This document shows positions 42,310 through 54,145 of a stretch of 64,000 nucleotides of DNA, piece by piece. Made by a program: the position numbers and the translations under genes. The first letter of the stretch is position 1. Each line of letters begins with the position of its first letter. Source of the stretch: Marasmius tenuissimus (taxonomy: Eukaryota > Basidiomycota > Agaricomycetes > Agaricales > Marasmiaceae); NCBI GenBank assembly GCA_029532415.1, contig JAQOTA010000012.1:1-64000 (forward strand). The letters run 5' to 3'. The notes below the pieces were generated by a model. The model ran no database searches. It had not been told where the DNA came from and worked only from the letters and a program-made list of their open reading frames with translations.

Positions 42310-45006
42310 TCTTGACTTTTATTTAATGATCTTGCCCAGGCTTATGAACTCATTGGCGACGAAGATTGCTTCAGCTCGTACCAAGGAGGTATTCTGAATA
42401 TTACTGGTGAGCAGCCCTGACATTTCGCGCCTTCATCCATTCATTCACATGTATTTAGATCTACCACCGCTCCTCCATTACAAGAGCCTCATTCATTTCC
42501 GTATGTCTCATGCCGATAGAAAACGGCCCGTTAACTGACCAGCTGGCGAATTGCCCTGGGGAAGTCTTCTCGGGTCTCCTCGAAAGAGTTCCCACCAATT
42601 TCCACAACGAGAAGCTCAGTAGTCACGATGCCCAAGCCGGCGGTATTCACGGTTGCTCTGTTCTCCCTCCCTCGGTCAGGAGACCATACCAAGCGAGCTC
42701 TAACAGCGATTCCGCCTCCCACCTTTTGCTTTGACGGTATCTCTCGTGGATCTGCGCTCCCTTGCAAGCACCGGTGACAAGAAGCCTAACGGAGTCGTGT
42801 GATGGCGGCTACTCTAGTGTCCATCACTGTCAGGCTCTCTTGCACCCAATCTATTCAGGAACCTAGTTGAACTTCAGATTCGAAAACCCCGTATGGCGTA
42901 TAGACTCGACTCTAAATTCCTTATGGGCGCACATTCTTCGGTGAAACCACATATGGGTCCTCAGCGAGACCACACGACGCTCAAAACGGACTCGAGGCAT
43001 ATCGGTCGCCGGTCGGGATTTCCGTGTCACCGACGCTTTACCGAATCTTCCGGAGTAATCTCGTCAAGTTACCGTTAGCTCTGGGCAAATGAGCGTATGT
43101 GTAAATTCTTTTTTATCTTTCGCTCGACGATTTGACACATGTAATTTTTCTTGAAGATAGAGAAACTCGTTGAACACAAGATCGGAAAAGTTTCCAGCTA
43201 CACATTGCCAGACTTGCCCTTATCTACATACCTATACGGCGACGACAAGTTGAATGTATGTAGAATCTACAAGTTCTGATCACCCTGTCTTTCTATATAC
43301 CGAATCTAAAGTTAGATTCCTCATAGGCCCGTTTCAGTCTACATACTCACTCCAGCGTCCCGAGAACCACTCAAGGTCGGCTTTGTGGACCCTTGGTGAT
43401 GCATCAAAAACTGATTTTACAGCCAGGTAACCGTGTTCTCCGGCTCGTTGTTGCGCAGTGTGCGGTCACGCTCAGTCCAAGCTCTGGTAAGTAACACCAA
43501 TTGGAATTGTGCAATGAGCGCCGGGATCACAATACCAAAACCGCAAGGGGGCGGCTGCGGCGCGGACTTTGGCCAGCGGTGATTTCACAGCCACGGCGAA
43601 CGGAGATACAGCGTGCCTGTGGGGAGGAAGTGGCGGTGATCGTCGTCTTATTAAAAACATGTTCGCCTCGTTTTTGTGGGGTAGCTCGTTGCCGTAGCAA
43701 AGGGTCTCGGTGAGGTGAGGGTGTGGTTGCCTTACGTCTTTTCTCCTCTGCCCAGCAACGAAGCTTTGCACGGTGCACCCTCAACTAGGGACAAGACATC
43801 GGACAACGCAACCCGAACTGGGCGTTTGCCAACATGCCTACCCTAGAACCCTGAAGTGCGCTCAGTCGCAGAGCGGTCCTTGGTCGCCGGGAATTCTAAA
43901 CTTCGAAACAATTCTTTCTCATTCTCGGCCAATGTCAAAGGTGTGCATTCTCGTACGTAGCTGCGGGTGTTGCTCTTTTAGCCACCCTACCGTGACCCTG
44001 CCCTACCCGACTTTGCAGAAGCTGGAATGATTACGCTGCGGGGGGACTCAGGGTAGAGTCTGCGTCATTCGGATGTTACCCTGGACGCGTCGCGACGTGT
44101 CAAGGAGAGTGAGTCACTTCGACTCGACGTGTTTTTCCGGCTCGATTCACAAAAAATTTCTGCTGTTTAGCCGAACATCCGTCTACGCTCACACTCCTGA
44201 GTCGTCTTCGAGGCCCAGAAAAACGAGGTGCGAAAATCACAATTTATCGAGTCATCAAATCATCTTCTGAGCCCGACTCGCAGCCCCTACTTTCATCTAT
44301 CATTCAATCTCTCCATCAACTCTCAGGAGAATCATGAAATCCTGTAGGCTGTACAGCAGACAGCATGAAGTCGACGGTCGTGCGTCACCTAATTCCCGTC
44401 ACTGCAATCGGCATAATAACAATCACGTACGCGTCAATTACGCCGGAGTCGGGCCACGGCGGGGTGTCTTCCCACGCTCTTTTCTTTTGGTCGACGGGTC
44501 TGCCAGTGTCCAATTTTGGCATCATACCATTTTTGTCAACCGGCGGCCAAACTTTTCCCAAGTTCTCTCTTAACCGGTGACTTCGCCAGCGGCCATGTGT
44601 GCGGCACATTGAGAGCTTTTCTGTCTAGAAAGAACTACAGCGTTTTGGTTTGGAACGAACATGCGGCCGCAGGGTTAGAGCTGTACCACTTGGTATGTAT
44701 GGATAATTCCATTTTTAAGAGTGAACAGCTCAAGTGCTGCATGCATGCCTCGTGTACGATATGCCCCCCCGACTCGGTAGAGTTCAATGCGAAGCTGCTC
44801 CAAATTCGTGCAGGTCGGCGAGTCGACGTACACACCTACAAGACAGGAATGTGATAGATTGCTTGTGATCTGATTCCGTTTTACATGTAAGTACACAGTA
44901 CAGTCCTCCTGTTCATCACTTGCTGAGGATATTCGTATGCACTGTGTCACTTGGCACGAGTCGACTGGGCTGACTGTAAAACCGTGATTACAGATCTAAC
45001 CATTCA
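42310..45006. other. Gene-poor region with scattered plus-strand exon-like pieces
   Basis: A plus-strand block at about 43157-43255, after an acceptor-like TTGAAG and before GTATGT, encodes KLVEHKIGKVSSYTLPDLPL and looks like an exon. Another at 42340-42405 reads AYELIGDEDCFSSYQGG. At 44365-44580 a 71-codon frame begins with a signal-peptide-like stretch (MKSTVVRHLIPVTAIGIITI), but nothing else supports it. No gene could be assembled. Confidence 0.3.
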
Positions 45007-45075
45007 GGATTATCAAGAGTCAGATAAAACCGGCGGGAAATAGCCTATCCACCGCCAGGATCCGGTGGTGCACAC

Positions 45076-45200
45076 TTTCAACTCTTTCACATTTGTCCCT
45101 GATTCCGACATTCACACCCGTGGTCCACACATTCACGTTCCGAGGGCTCACTTTCACTCTCGTGACCCTCACATTCATATCTTCGGGCTTCACATTAGTG
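45076..45200. repeat. Left subterminal repeat array (ACATTCAC type)
   Basis: About seven words of the type ACATTCAC or CTTTCAC occur in 125 bp, all in one orientation. Their complements form the array at the other end of the element. This arrangement is typical of transposase-binding subterminal repeats. Confidence 0.75.
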
Positions 45201-45366
45201 CGTCTAGCCATTGACAAGTGTAGTACCTGCAATCGCAGTGGTAAAACTGAACACGAAGTACGAGTACAATAGAAAAGTTTGAATTGGTAAGGTACTTTAT
45301 ATGAGCGAGTATGCTTAGTATGACCATTGAAGCTTGTATGTTAGTTACTATAAAGATAAAGATAAA

Positions 45367-48300
45367 TTAGATCTTGTTACTGGAACGGGTTGCCCGTGTT
45401 GTAGGTATTATTATAGAAGGCAGTGTCTGAAGTAGTAAAATTAGCTCGAAAACCGACCACGAAGCACCACAAAGGAGTCGCGTACCAAAAGAGGAAGAAC
45501 GAGATGATGCCCACTGCGACGGAAAATTATTGAACATCCCGTATGTAGGATCCATGCCTCCCGAGGTGTCTAAATTCGGTGAGAAGAAGCCATAACCACC
45601 CTCAGCATTAGTACGGGTGAGGTTGTTGGAGGTGCACGCAAAGGGCGGAGTGCCGCTGACGTCCCAGGAGCCCATAGTAGGCACTGGGAGGCTCATGGAG
45701 TTGGCAGGAAAATTGAACGCTAAACAGAAAGAAGTAAGATTAAAGGCACTGAGCTGGAGGAGGGAATGATGATAATACCGTCGGTTTCCCCAGAGCTCCA
45801 AGTCGGTGATGGTCTAGGATAGGGATCTACTGACTGACGTGCAGTTTTCGACGTTGAAGATGATGCTACACGGCCACTGGAGCTCGACTCTGCGGGAGCT
45901 GATTTCCTTCCCGGCTTGCGTTTGCGGACCGCAGCAAGGTTTTTCTTGACGGTATCCAGGTCGTTTGTGAGGCGAGTGACTTCGCTTTTCTTGCGTGCAG
46001 CAGATGAATGCCGGTTTGCATTACGAACCATGCGATCAAAGGCCGAGTTATTAGGATTCTTGATGATTCCCGTTAGACGAGCCTGGAGCAACCGTTTTGC
46101 AATATTGTTGTCAAGCTCGCGAGCCCTAGAACCACGTATAAGTCTTCTGAAGCCGTAAATAATGAGGAGACTTACGCGAGTATGGCTTCGACCAACGACT
46201 TCTTGATCCCAGTATGCCGGTTGGTAAAGCTGTGCATCCCTTCGTTGATGTTGGTCGTCGGGCTTGTCAGATTCCACGATTCCTCCGACATCTTGGTGCG
46301 GCATTTGACTAGGCCTGAGAGAATGAATGGCTTCTGCTTGTCTGCCCACCAGTCTGGAATGTACTGAGTCATGAAAAGAGAATATGAGAAGAGTGAATAA
46401 CTTACTTGTAAGCTTTGTGTCCTTTTTCGCCGCAACTAGTGCTGTGACCTCAGCAATATCGGTCTCTGACTCAGCATAGGGTAAGTTCATCAACTTGTTG
46501 TATTCTTGATCCGTCAGCCGCGACCGTAGGTCAAGCACTCCACTAAATATCAAGAAGATCAGAGGGAGTACATGAATGAGATGAGGTTGACGAACCGCTT
46601 GTAGTGTGTGACACAAATCCGAGATACGACTGGCATCACAGTCTCAGCTGAGGCTGGGCTTGGAATACCACTGTACTCGGGCTCATTCAACGGAGCCAGC
46701 GAGTCACCGATACCCTGGAGCTCAGCCAACTCCATATCAGTTCCAATGGCCCGAACATTCCCACCCTTCTGCAAGGCATAGAAACGCAGCGGGCGGTCAG
46801 TTAGAGCCTCAACATGCCTTTGAATCCCATCATATATGAGTTTGTAGGTTCGACGATCCTTGGAGTTGACATAAATCCGTCCGATGGTGACAGCTACTTG
46901 ATATTGTCAGAACCGGAGATTTGGAACACAAAAAATGACATGCCTGAATCAATTGCAGTCGCCCAAGCTGTCAACTCATACTCATCAAACTCTCCATCAA
47001 CCCGCTTGAAAGTCCCATCTCCGCCCACTTCAACAGCATCATGGATTATGCCAAGAAGAACGGCATTGAAGGTGAATATGAACTTCCGATGGGCATCCAT
47101 TTGAATTTCTTGAACATAGCGGTCAGATTTTGGCAACTGCTGGTCGTCATCATACAGCCCCACAGCACCTATGAGAATGAGAGATGAGCTTGAACCTGCA
47201 GAGCGAGTCAAACAGGTGACAAGTTCACCTTGGAACCCACGTCCATAGGGGAACATCTTTTTTTTCTCCTTGTCGATAACCCTCTGTTGAACACGGCGAT
47301 TCATGAGTGCGGGATGAACTTCGGGAAGGGACTTTCCCCCAAGAACAAGCTTCGTGCTGGCAGCTGGTGCCGGCCAAAAGGTATCAGAGATGCCGGAAGG
47401 CTGGCGAACCAAGAAACCACACTTACCATTCTCGACAGACTGTACAGTTGCCCCAACTGTTCCGGCGGCCCTGACACATTTGGTATATAATGCCATAGCA
47501 ACCTTCGACGGCTTTGAAAGGGGAAGTGTTGGGTGTGTGTGTGGTTGATTCACCTTGTACACAATACACGCCATGCGAATAGAGGTATCAAGAGGCACAT
47601 AGATCGTCCGGTGAGCTTTGCACTGGTGTTTCACCATCTTGCTGAACGTACCATCGGAATTATGCGGATATTCTAGACAGATCTTTGAGTGCAGAGTCCC
47701 AAATCAATGCGAGGGAAAAGACGTACTGCATTTCCCCGAGGCCTTCAAGCCAACACGTGATGGGACAATACGGGAGCATGTCGACATCAGGGTCGCTCCT
47801 TGGATGGGTTTTGACTCAAACAGTTGTGTGAAAACTGCTTCGTCAACACCATTCGGGATAGTGAATGACCGATGGTCGTGTTCCCATGATGGCTTCCAGC
47901 CCGAACATGCTACGAATTTTGAGTAGCCACCCCGCTTCTGACCCTGAAGTAGAGGGACGTCAGAATAAGGTTATGAAAACTTTGAGGAAAAGCCAGCCCA
48001 GGGAAGAAACTTACATCTTTCCACGCCCTCAAAACTGGTACACCAAGGCAAGGGTTTCCATTACTGTCCTTTGCGGGGCACCCACCTGTGTTTACGACAT
48101 GGTAGAATCTGTACCAGTATGCGCATGAATTAGTTAGACAAAATCAGGAACATAAATGAGTCATACATGAGGGTCTTCCGCTCGACAGTACTAGCTGCTT
48201 CCATTCGGGCATTGATCTGAGCCTCGACAAGGTTACTGAATGCATCCGGGTCGAGCTCGTAGCGCTTGGTAGGCAAAAAGCTGGCATCAACACATTCGCA

Positions 48301-49586
48301 CGCAGTGACACCAGCACACTTCTCGCGACGGCGACGGGTAGGCACTGGGCTCCCCGTGAAGATTGACAGCATTGGCTTGCTGTCACTCTTGCCATTCTGA
48401 CCATGCCAGGTCTCCTGTTCCTGTAAACAGGTTAGATAGAGCTATAACCAACCGATGGTGAATACATACATGATCCCGGATCAGATTATCCATCTCGCCC
48501 TCGAGGTCAGCTAATTTGGTGTCGGTAAGATCAACCAAAAATGCAGTTGAGACGCGAGGGATAGGAATGTAGGACGGAAAACCACCCCTAACCCTTTCAA
48601 CAACTTCGACTCGAGTCTTTCGCTTGGTCAGCTGAACATGACGTGGAGGCGTCAATACCTCTGAAAAGATTCCATCATCCAGCCACACCCTATCGGAGCG
48701 GACCCACTGCTGTTCCACCTCAGCCCCTTCCCCATCGACTGAGAATATCGACCCAGTCTCTGAGCCGTCATCGTCGCCATGTAAATATTCACCATCAACT
48801 GATTGAATGTCATCCTCCCTGTCCATTCCCGTGTAACCAAGCGCATCAAGGTGTGGAATTTCATCCATGGGCAGCTGTCCAGCTTCCGACCCAACTGCTG
48901 TAGGAGACGACCGTGCCGTATCAGAGATATCCACCTCATCACAATCCTGGTCAGGGCCAAATCCATTGTCCCAATCAAACTCGCCGTCCTGCGAGCTGGA
49001 GATATCTAAAATTGCACTTTAGCAAAGAAAATACAGAGAAAAGACACTGGGGGCACGTACCGAGTACTAAATCACCACCAACATCAAAATCTTCGAATCC
49101 GTCACCTTCTTCATCATCCGAGTCCAGGATAACTGTGACATCATGACCATTTTCATGGATGAGGTGGGTACGAGTTGAGGTTTCTGGGTGTTCACCAAGG
49201 CTGGCAAGGTCAGGTCCGTCACATTCTTCTTTGATTCGTACTAAAACACCAAAAGGCACGTGAAAAACGCGTCTTTGAATCCAGAAAATCACCCGTACCT
49301 GCATGGTCATCGAGTCGGGTCCCTGGCTCTGCTGATATACCCTCCATGTCGTTGTCCTCGTCCAGAAATTCTAGAAGGCGGTCCAAATCAACCCAATCGT
49401 AGTTTTCTAACAATTCGGGGTGTCTCTCCACGTATCCAGGTATGGTTTGAAAGGTCTAGGATACGGTTTATTAGTCGACAAAAAAGCCCCTTAATGAATG
49501 GTACAAACCTGGTGACAGAACTCCTCCAGAACACCTGGCGGTAGCTGCTCAATAACCGCAGTGATATCTTCCTCGGTGTCTGGCAT
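45367..49586 (-). CDS. MULE-like DDE transposase, many exons
   Basis: The start at 49586 (MPDTEEDITAVIEQLPPGVL) precedes a 53-nt intron (49508-49456), then an acidic N-terminal region. A zinc-finger-like domain follows (CPAKDSNGNPCLGVPVLRAW ... VACSGWKPSWEHDH). The catalytic region shows all three acidic residues expected of the Mutator superfamily: D in EVGGDGTFKRV, D in AIGTDMELAEL, and E in TTNINEGMHSFTN, with WWADKQKPFILSG just before the last. The C-terminus is basic (KRKPGRKSAPAESS), and a further exon ends at 45367. Introns are short and, where checked, keep frame; I saw no stop inside exons, so the gene may be intact. Some middle joints near 48.0 and 47.7 kb were not fully verified. 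The enzyme would cut and paste this element using the subterminal repeats. Confidence 0.75.
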
Positions 49587-49739
49587 GATGGTGGGGGGGG
49601 ATGGCCTACGAGGGCGACGATGGTCGTGGTTTGGGATCAACAGGAATATTATTGTTTGTTTGTATCCTACTGAAAGAAATCACGCCGATGTCATGCGCCA
49701 GTCACGTAAACAGGAGCCAATGGGAATATGAAAAAGACA

Positions 49740-49860
49740 ACATGAATGTGCTCGCCCATACGTGAATGTGTCCGCCAGAATGTGAATGTGTAGACCCTAG
49801 ACGTGAGTGTGCACATCTCAAAAGTGAATACCTTGACTAGGAACAATTGTGAAAGAGTCT
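49740..49860. repeat. Right subterminal repeat array (GTGAATGT type)
   Basis: About six words of the type GTGAATGT or GTGAGTGT occur in 120 bp upstream of the transposase start. They are the inverted counterpart of the left array. Confidence 0.75.
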
Positions 49861-49893
49861 ATATTAGAATAAACCCGCCAGGATCGATAATCC

Positions 49894-52800
49894 CTTCTTC
49901 TCAAGATGACAAACCCTCCCGTCTTCCTCCGCTATATCCGTGCCTCTCCAGGCTTCAGGGTTTTGTTGTTCATGTTTTTTCCTGTTCCATGTCCCGACTC
50001 CGTCTCTCCCGACGATGCCAAGACCTCCCTTTGAATTCTGGCACTGGCAGATTTGAGGCTAGTTATAACTCGTTCGTCATAGCATTTTCAGGGTAACACT
50101 CGAGCATACTCAATTTCGGGCGGCGTTGAAGGGATTCTCACCGCCTTTGTGGCTATTACTTCTAGTATGAATGGGGTTTGAGGCTCTCCGAGTCCGAAGC
50201 TTGTGACTTTCCTACATCCTCCGATTCCGAGGCAGCTGAGCTGAGTCGGATTACATTACCCCAACCACTTCGACCAGGCGACTTTGAGCCGAGCCTTTTC
50301 AAATAACAAACAGACAAATGGTTTGTTTTGCTTTTCAGTTTTTTCTCTCTGGGCACTGGCGGATTCTCAGGTACCAAAAAAAACCGACGTCGGGGGAGGA
50401 GGAGCTATACGTCATGGTGATTAACGATTAGATTCTTATGTTTCTTTACACGGGATAATCAGTTCTACGCCTCCAAATCTTACCTTAAGCTTCCAAGGGT
50501 TGTGATTCCAACGGAATAAGAAAGGAATACTTGGGGCCGGAAGTATGGAGCTCAAAACTCGAGCCTGCAGGTTTCCGCAGGGGATGGGCATTGGGCACGC
50601 CGACAATCATGTGCATTGTGCACACACACCTGTGATCTGATTTCGATTATCAGGCGCGAAAAGAAAAACGCGTCGCGTATCGCGTATCAAGTATCGACCA
50701 TCCATCTAATATCGCGTTCCATCGCGTCTTCCTCGTAGAAAAAGACGCGCATGGAGTCATAACTGAAAGACTCTCAATCTCCATAAACTTCAAACGTGCG
50801 ACCTAATCAATAAATCACGATTGCTACGGAAGTTTGAAAACCTTACATCCGTCTATGGTACATGACCGTAAATTTTCGACCCCACAGCTGATTTCCCCAT
50901 CTTTTGACGGCTTTGAGTTTCTACGACCCCGAAATAGGCCCTATAGTGATACTGTACCCTCGAACCTTCATTAAAAAAGGAACAATGATATCCGAATCCG
51001 GTTGTAGTACATCCGTTCATCGTTTCCTTCGTTTAGACCTCATCCTGTATGCTATACCCTGTTACTGCAGCGTACAGTATACAGTATACAGTGTACAGTG
51101 TGGCTGTATGCTGTTTAATCACATAGCTACAGTGGGTACTGATACGCCGCACACGCGTAGGCATGGGAAAGTATTAATGAGAACCCACAAGCCACAAATT
51201 TCGTACCTGTAATCAAAGAACTTTCAGTTGATTGGCCATCCATGGCAACCTGTAAAAAATCCAACAGCATCCACACCATACTCACGACCTGCATTCATGG
51301 TCCAAACCCCAAACGCCAAGTCGTCGAGAGGGCGCGTGCAATAGAGAGCCTCCGAGATTTCTACAGAACAACACCAGCTGTGTAATGAGAAAGTGATGAT
51401 ATTTCGGGAGGTGAGGAAGTAATCTCGGAGAATCTCAAGGACCGGTTTTGGGCTGTGAACCTTTGAAGGCAAGAAGGAAGTTGACGATGTAGAGTCACTG
51501 ATGCCCTGAATAATGAATTTTCCGATGCTTATTTCCCCACATCCTGTACGGCGTATGTACTTACTTAGTATTCCGCACACGACGGCTTGGGGAGTTGCCT
51601 TCTCCGACGCCCAGAACTAGTATTGTACAGTTTCAACCCGTTATCTCCGCATGGGCGGCCCTCATTCTCACTGGTCACTTACTTATCTACACCGACGCGT
51701 GAACGCGTGAACTGGGAACACGGGAAATAGATACCGTGTGCCCCCGTGTACCAGTGACCAGTGACCACCTAGCTCTCAGACTCCGGCACGTATGGGACGA
51801 AACCAGCACGCAGTGACCCCTCGTGAGTCGTGGAACGCGTACTCCGTACCCCGGTCAACATCCCGAAGCTCAAGGCCTCGAATGTCCTAAAAAAAATTCC
51901 GTTCGTGAATCGTGATCATCGTCCTCGAGACCCCATCACATATATTCATTCCATACTCCGAGTCTTGGTACGCGTGCTTCCTTGGTTCTTGGGTTTATGA
52001 ACGCGTCGGAGAAACGGAACGCAAAAGGGCGTCGGAATAAATGTGGCCTCCTCTGCCCAGCTAGTCTCACCCCTCTTGACCTCCGAGTTCCGGTTGACTG
52101 GACTGGTGATCATCACGACTCACTCATTCGTAGGTAGATACAAGCGTTTTTCTGATGGTTAAGCAGATCTTCATACTGTACCCCCTAACACGATTCTCAC
52201 ATTCGACCGGCTACAGCGTCGGCTAAACGCAAGTCAAGCAAAGTAGTATGATTCCTCCCCGGTCTCGTGCGAGCGAGCTCGAGATAAATCGTGTCATCTC
52301 CACCCTGCTCCCTGCGCCCAAGGGGCTTAATGACGACGACGATTCGTTGCCGGTTTAACGGGTGAACGGGTACAACGGTTACGAGCGATGCCCAGCCGGG
52401 GCGCGCCCCCAAGTCATTGTCAAGCTGCGCAGTCATCGTACGATGCGATGCCGAGTGCGAAGGAAAAGTAATAGAATGGTGGGCATGGACCATTGTGCAA
52501 ACGTTTGACAATGACCTGACAGCGTAATTCGAATCAGAAAAAATAGACTGACCGACTGACTCGTTACATTCTCCGAATCCCGACTCGCGCCCGAAAGAAG
52601 GACGGAAGGAAGAAATCTAAGACACTTAGACTCAGACAGGCTCACACATCACACGAAGAGAGGTATTGCTGGGTTATAATCTTTTTTTTCTTATACTTGT
52701 ATCTTTGTACAAAGCACAACAGCAAGATATAGAGGAGGAGATTGAGAGCAAGAACGAAGCAAGAGTGGGAGTACAGTAGTTAAAAACAAGATCTTAAAGT

Positions 52801-53059
52801 AGAAAAGCGAATTGAGCGAGAGAGTACCATATTGATAAATACCAGAATAATTGCACATGATGAAAACAATGAGTGTGTGGATGCCAAATGCGAGAGAAAT
52901 GCAGGATGATGGATGATAGATGATATGCATGCGAGGAACTTCAGGATAGCCAGCCGAAATGGAAGTCAAGAAAAGTGAAACAGGGAATGCGTTTGTTTTT
53001 GGGTTCCGAAGAAGGCGAAGACGATACGAGAAAGGAGAAAAAAGGAGTTGAAGGAGCGT
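49894..53059. other. Gene-poor region
   Basis: No gene is supported over 3.1 kb. A short tandem repeat (ACAGTAT/ACAGTGT units) lies at 51072-51100. CpG-rich words with ACGCG are frequent at 50660-50750 and 51690-51720. The last part near 52680-53059 is probably the 3' leader of the cyclin gene. A minus-strand frame at 51224-51580 has no support beyond its length. Confidence 0.45.
51072..51100. repeat. Short tandem repeat
   Basis: Four imperfect 7-8 bp units of the type TACAGTAT/TACAGTGT lie in a row. Confidence 0.6.
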
Positions 53060-54092
53060 TTAGACGTGTATAGGGAACTGATTCTGAGTAACGTGTCGGT
53101 GGTTGTTGTGGGGGATGGGGAAAGATCTGAGGAGATCGTGGAAAGAGGACCCCTTTGAGTGTTGGCGCTTGGAGGTGGCACTCTCGGGTGAGGTGACGAA
53201 GGATGATGAAGCTGATGAGGGCGTCTGCGGTGACGAAGAGCTGCTCGAAGATGAAGATGATGAAGATTGAGGAGAGCAAGGCTCGAGTTCAGGCACCGAG
53301 GGGTTGCGCTGGTGCTTGCGAGTGCGAGGTGATGATGATGATGACGACGAGAAGCTGGAGGGTGCTGGTGTTGGCTGGTAGATATGAGGAAGAGCGACTG
53401 CGGACAAGCCAGCGTGGTGGCTCATGAGGTCGTCTTCGGTCACCTGGAGTTCCCAATCAAGGACGTCGAGGAATTCTCGCTCAATTCGTCCGACATCGCG
53501 CTTGCCAAAGACACCGGTGCACAGAGCCCAGTGAATGTTCTTCAATGTAGAATCGTTGAGGTACTGTAAGCAGCAAGATTAGTAACGAGAAAACTCGGAG
53601 AAAATGTGGCGAAATACACACCTTTGATGCAGTGATCAATGCTCCGAGGAAAACTCTTTCCAATGCCCATTCCTCCAACGCGATGTGAAGGTGGGGCTTG
53701 GCCCTGTCGATATAGACGAGAGTGGCGAGGACAACTGGGGTGGTGACTTCTGCCCTGGTAAGGACGTTGGTGACGAAGGTGGTGAACTTGGCAAGCTCTG
53801 GGCGTCTGCTGCTGCTGCGTCCCCTGGGTGGAGACCGACGGCCCATGGCGTAATCGACAGTCTCTGCTACACAGTCGACCACATATTCTGCAGATGGAAC
53901 ACAGATTAGATGAGGAGATAAAGAACCAGAAGAGAGAGGCAACTCACCAATAACCGGTCTGCTAACCTTTGCTTCGAGCAGCTGCAAGAGAGCTGGCGAG
54001 TGGAGAGAGGCGTCGACAAGAGAAGCTGGGTGCATTGTTGATGATGAAGTGCTGGGACTGCTGGAGGAGGAGTACATGTGTTGTAGGTCCAA
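53060..54092 (-). CDS. PCL/PHO80-type cyclin
   Basis: Exons 54092-53948, 53887-53622 and 53563-53060 (introns of 60 and 58 nt) give 304 residues. The cyclin box spans about residues 50-175: EYVVDCVAETVDYAM, ELAKFTTFVTNVLTRAEV, VVLATLVYIDRAKPHLHI, RVFLGALITASKYLNDSTL, and IEREFLDVLDWELQVTEDDL. The pattern (TP.VVLATLVYI.R, ALI.ASKYLND, N..WA..TGVF, E..FL..L.W.L.V) is that of PCL1/2-like cyclins that bind a Pho85/CDK5-type kinase and help in cell-cycle entry and polarity. The N-terminus is serine-rich. The C-terminal 120 residues are of low complexity, with a long serine run encoded by repeated trinucleotides at 53215-53355, then a tail ending NQFPIHV. Intact, and the only likely housekeeping gene here. 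Confidence 0.9.
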
Positions 54093-54137
54093 TGTAGCTG
54101 GGGGGATTGTCGGATGGGATCCATTTTGGATGGAACG

Positions 54138-54145
54138 ATTATATA
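54138..54145 (-). promoter_or_regulatory. TATA box of the cyclin gene
   Basis: TATATAAT on the minus strand lies about 46 bases upstream of the cyclin start at 54092. Confidence 0.5.

Larger units (their letters stand above)
45007..49893 (-). mobile_element. MULE-type DNA transposon
   Basis: The element carries a many-exon DDE transposase on the minus strand, and both flanks carry inverted subterminal repeats: ACATTCAC-type words at 45076-45200 and their complement (GTGAATGT) at 49740-49860. The two flanks also share an inverted block (ACTCTTTCACAxTTGTxCC) at 45080-45098 and 49838-49858. The suggested outer limits are an inverted 8-mer, GGATTATC at 45007-45014 and its complement at 49886-49893, with GGCGGG further in on both sides. 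Terminal repeats are therefore short and imperfect, and I could not identify a target-site duplication, so the limits may be off by tens of bases. Confidence 0.7.

Noticed and set aside
44365..44580. Small secreted protein
   Set aside because: The signal-peptide-like start is suggestive, but the rest has no cysteines or conserved pattern, and an overlapping frame of similar length exists. Kept only as a remark in the region entry.
51224..51580. A 118-codon minus-strand frame
   Set aside because: No homology, intron pattern or paralogue supports it, and nothing in its composition suggests coding.
53203..53427. Plus-strand frame rich in Met, Lys and Arg
   Set aside because: It is the antisense of the serine-repeat tail of the cyclin.
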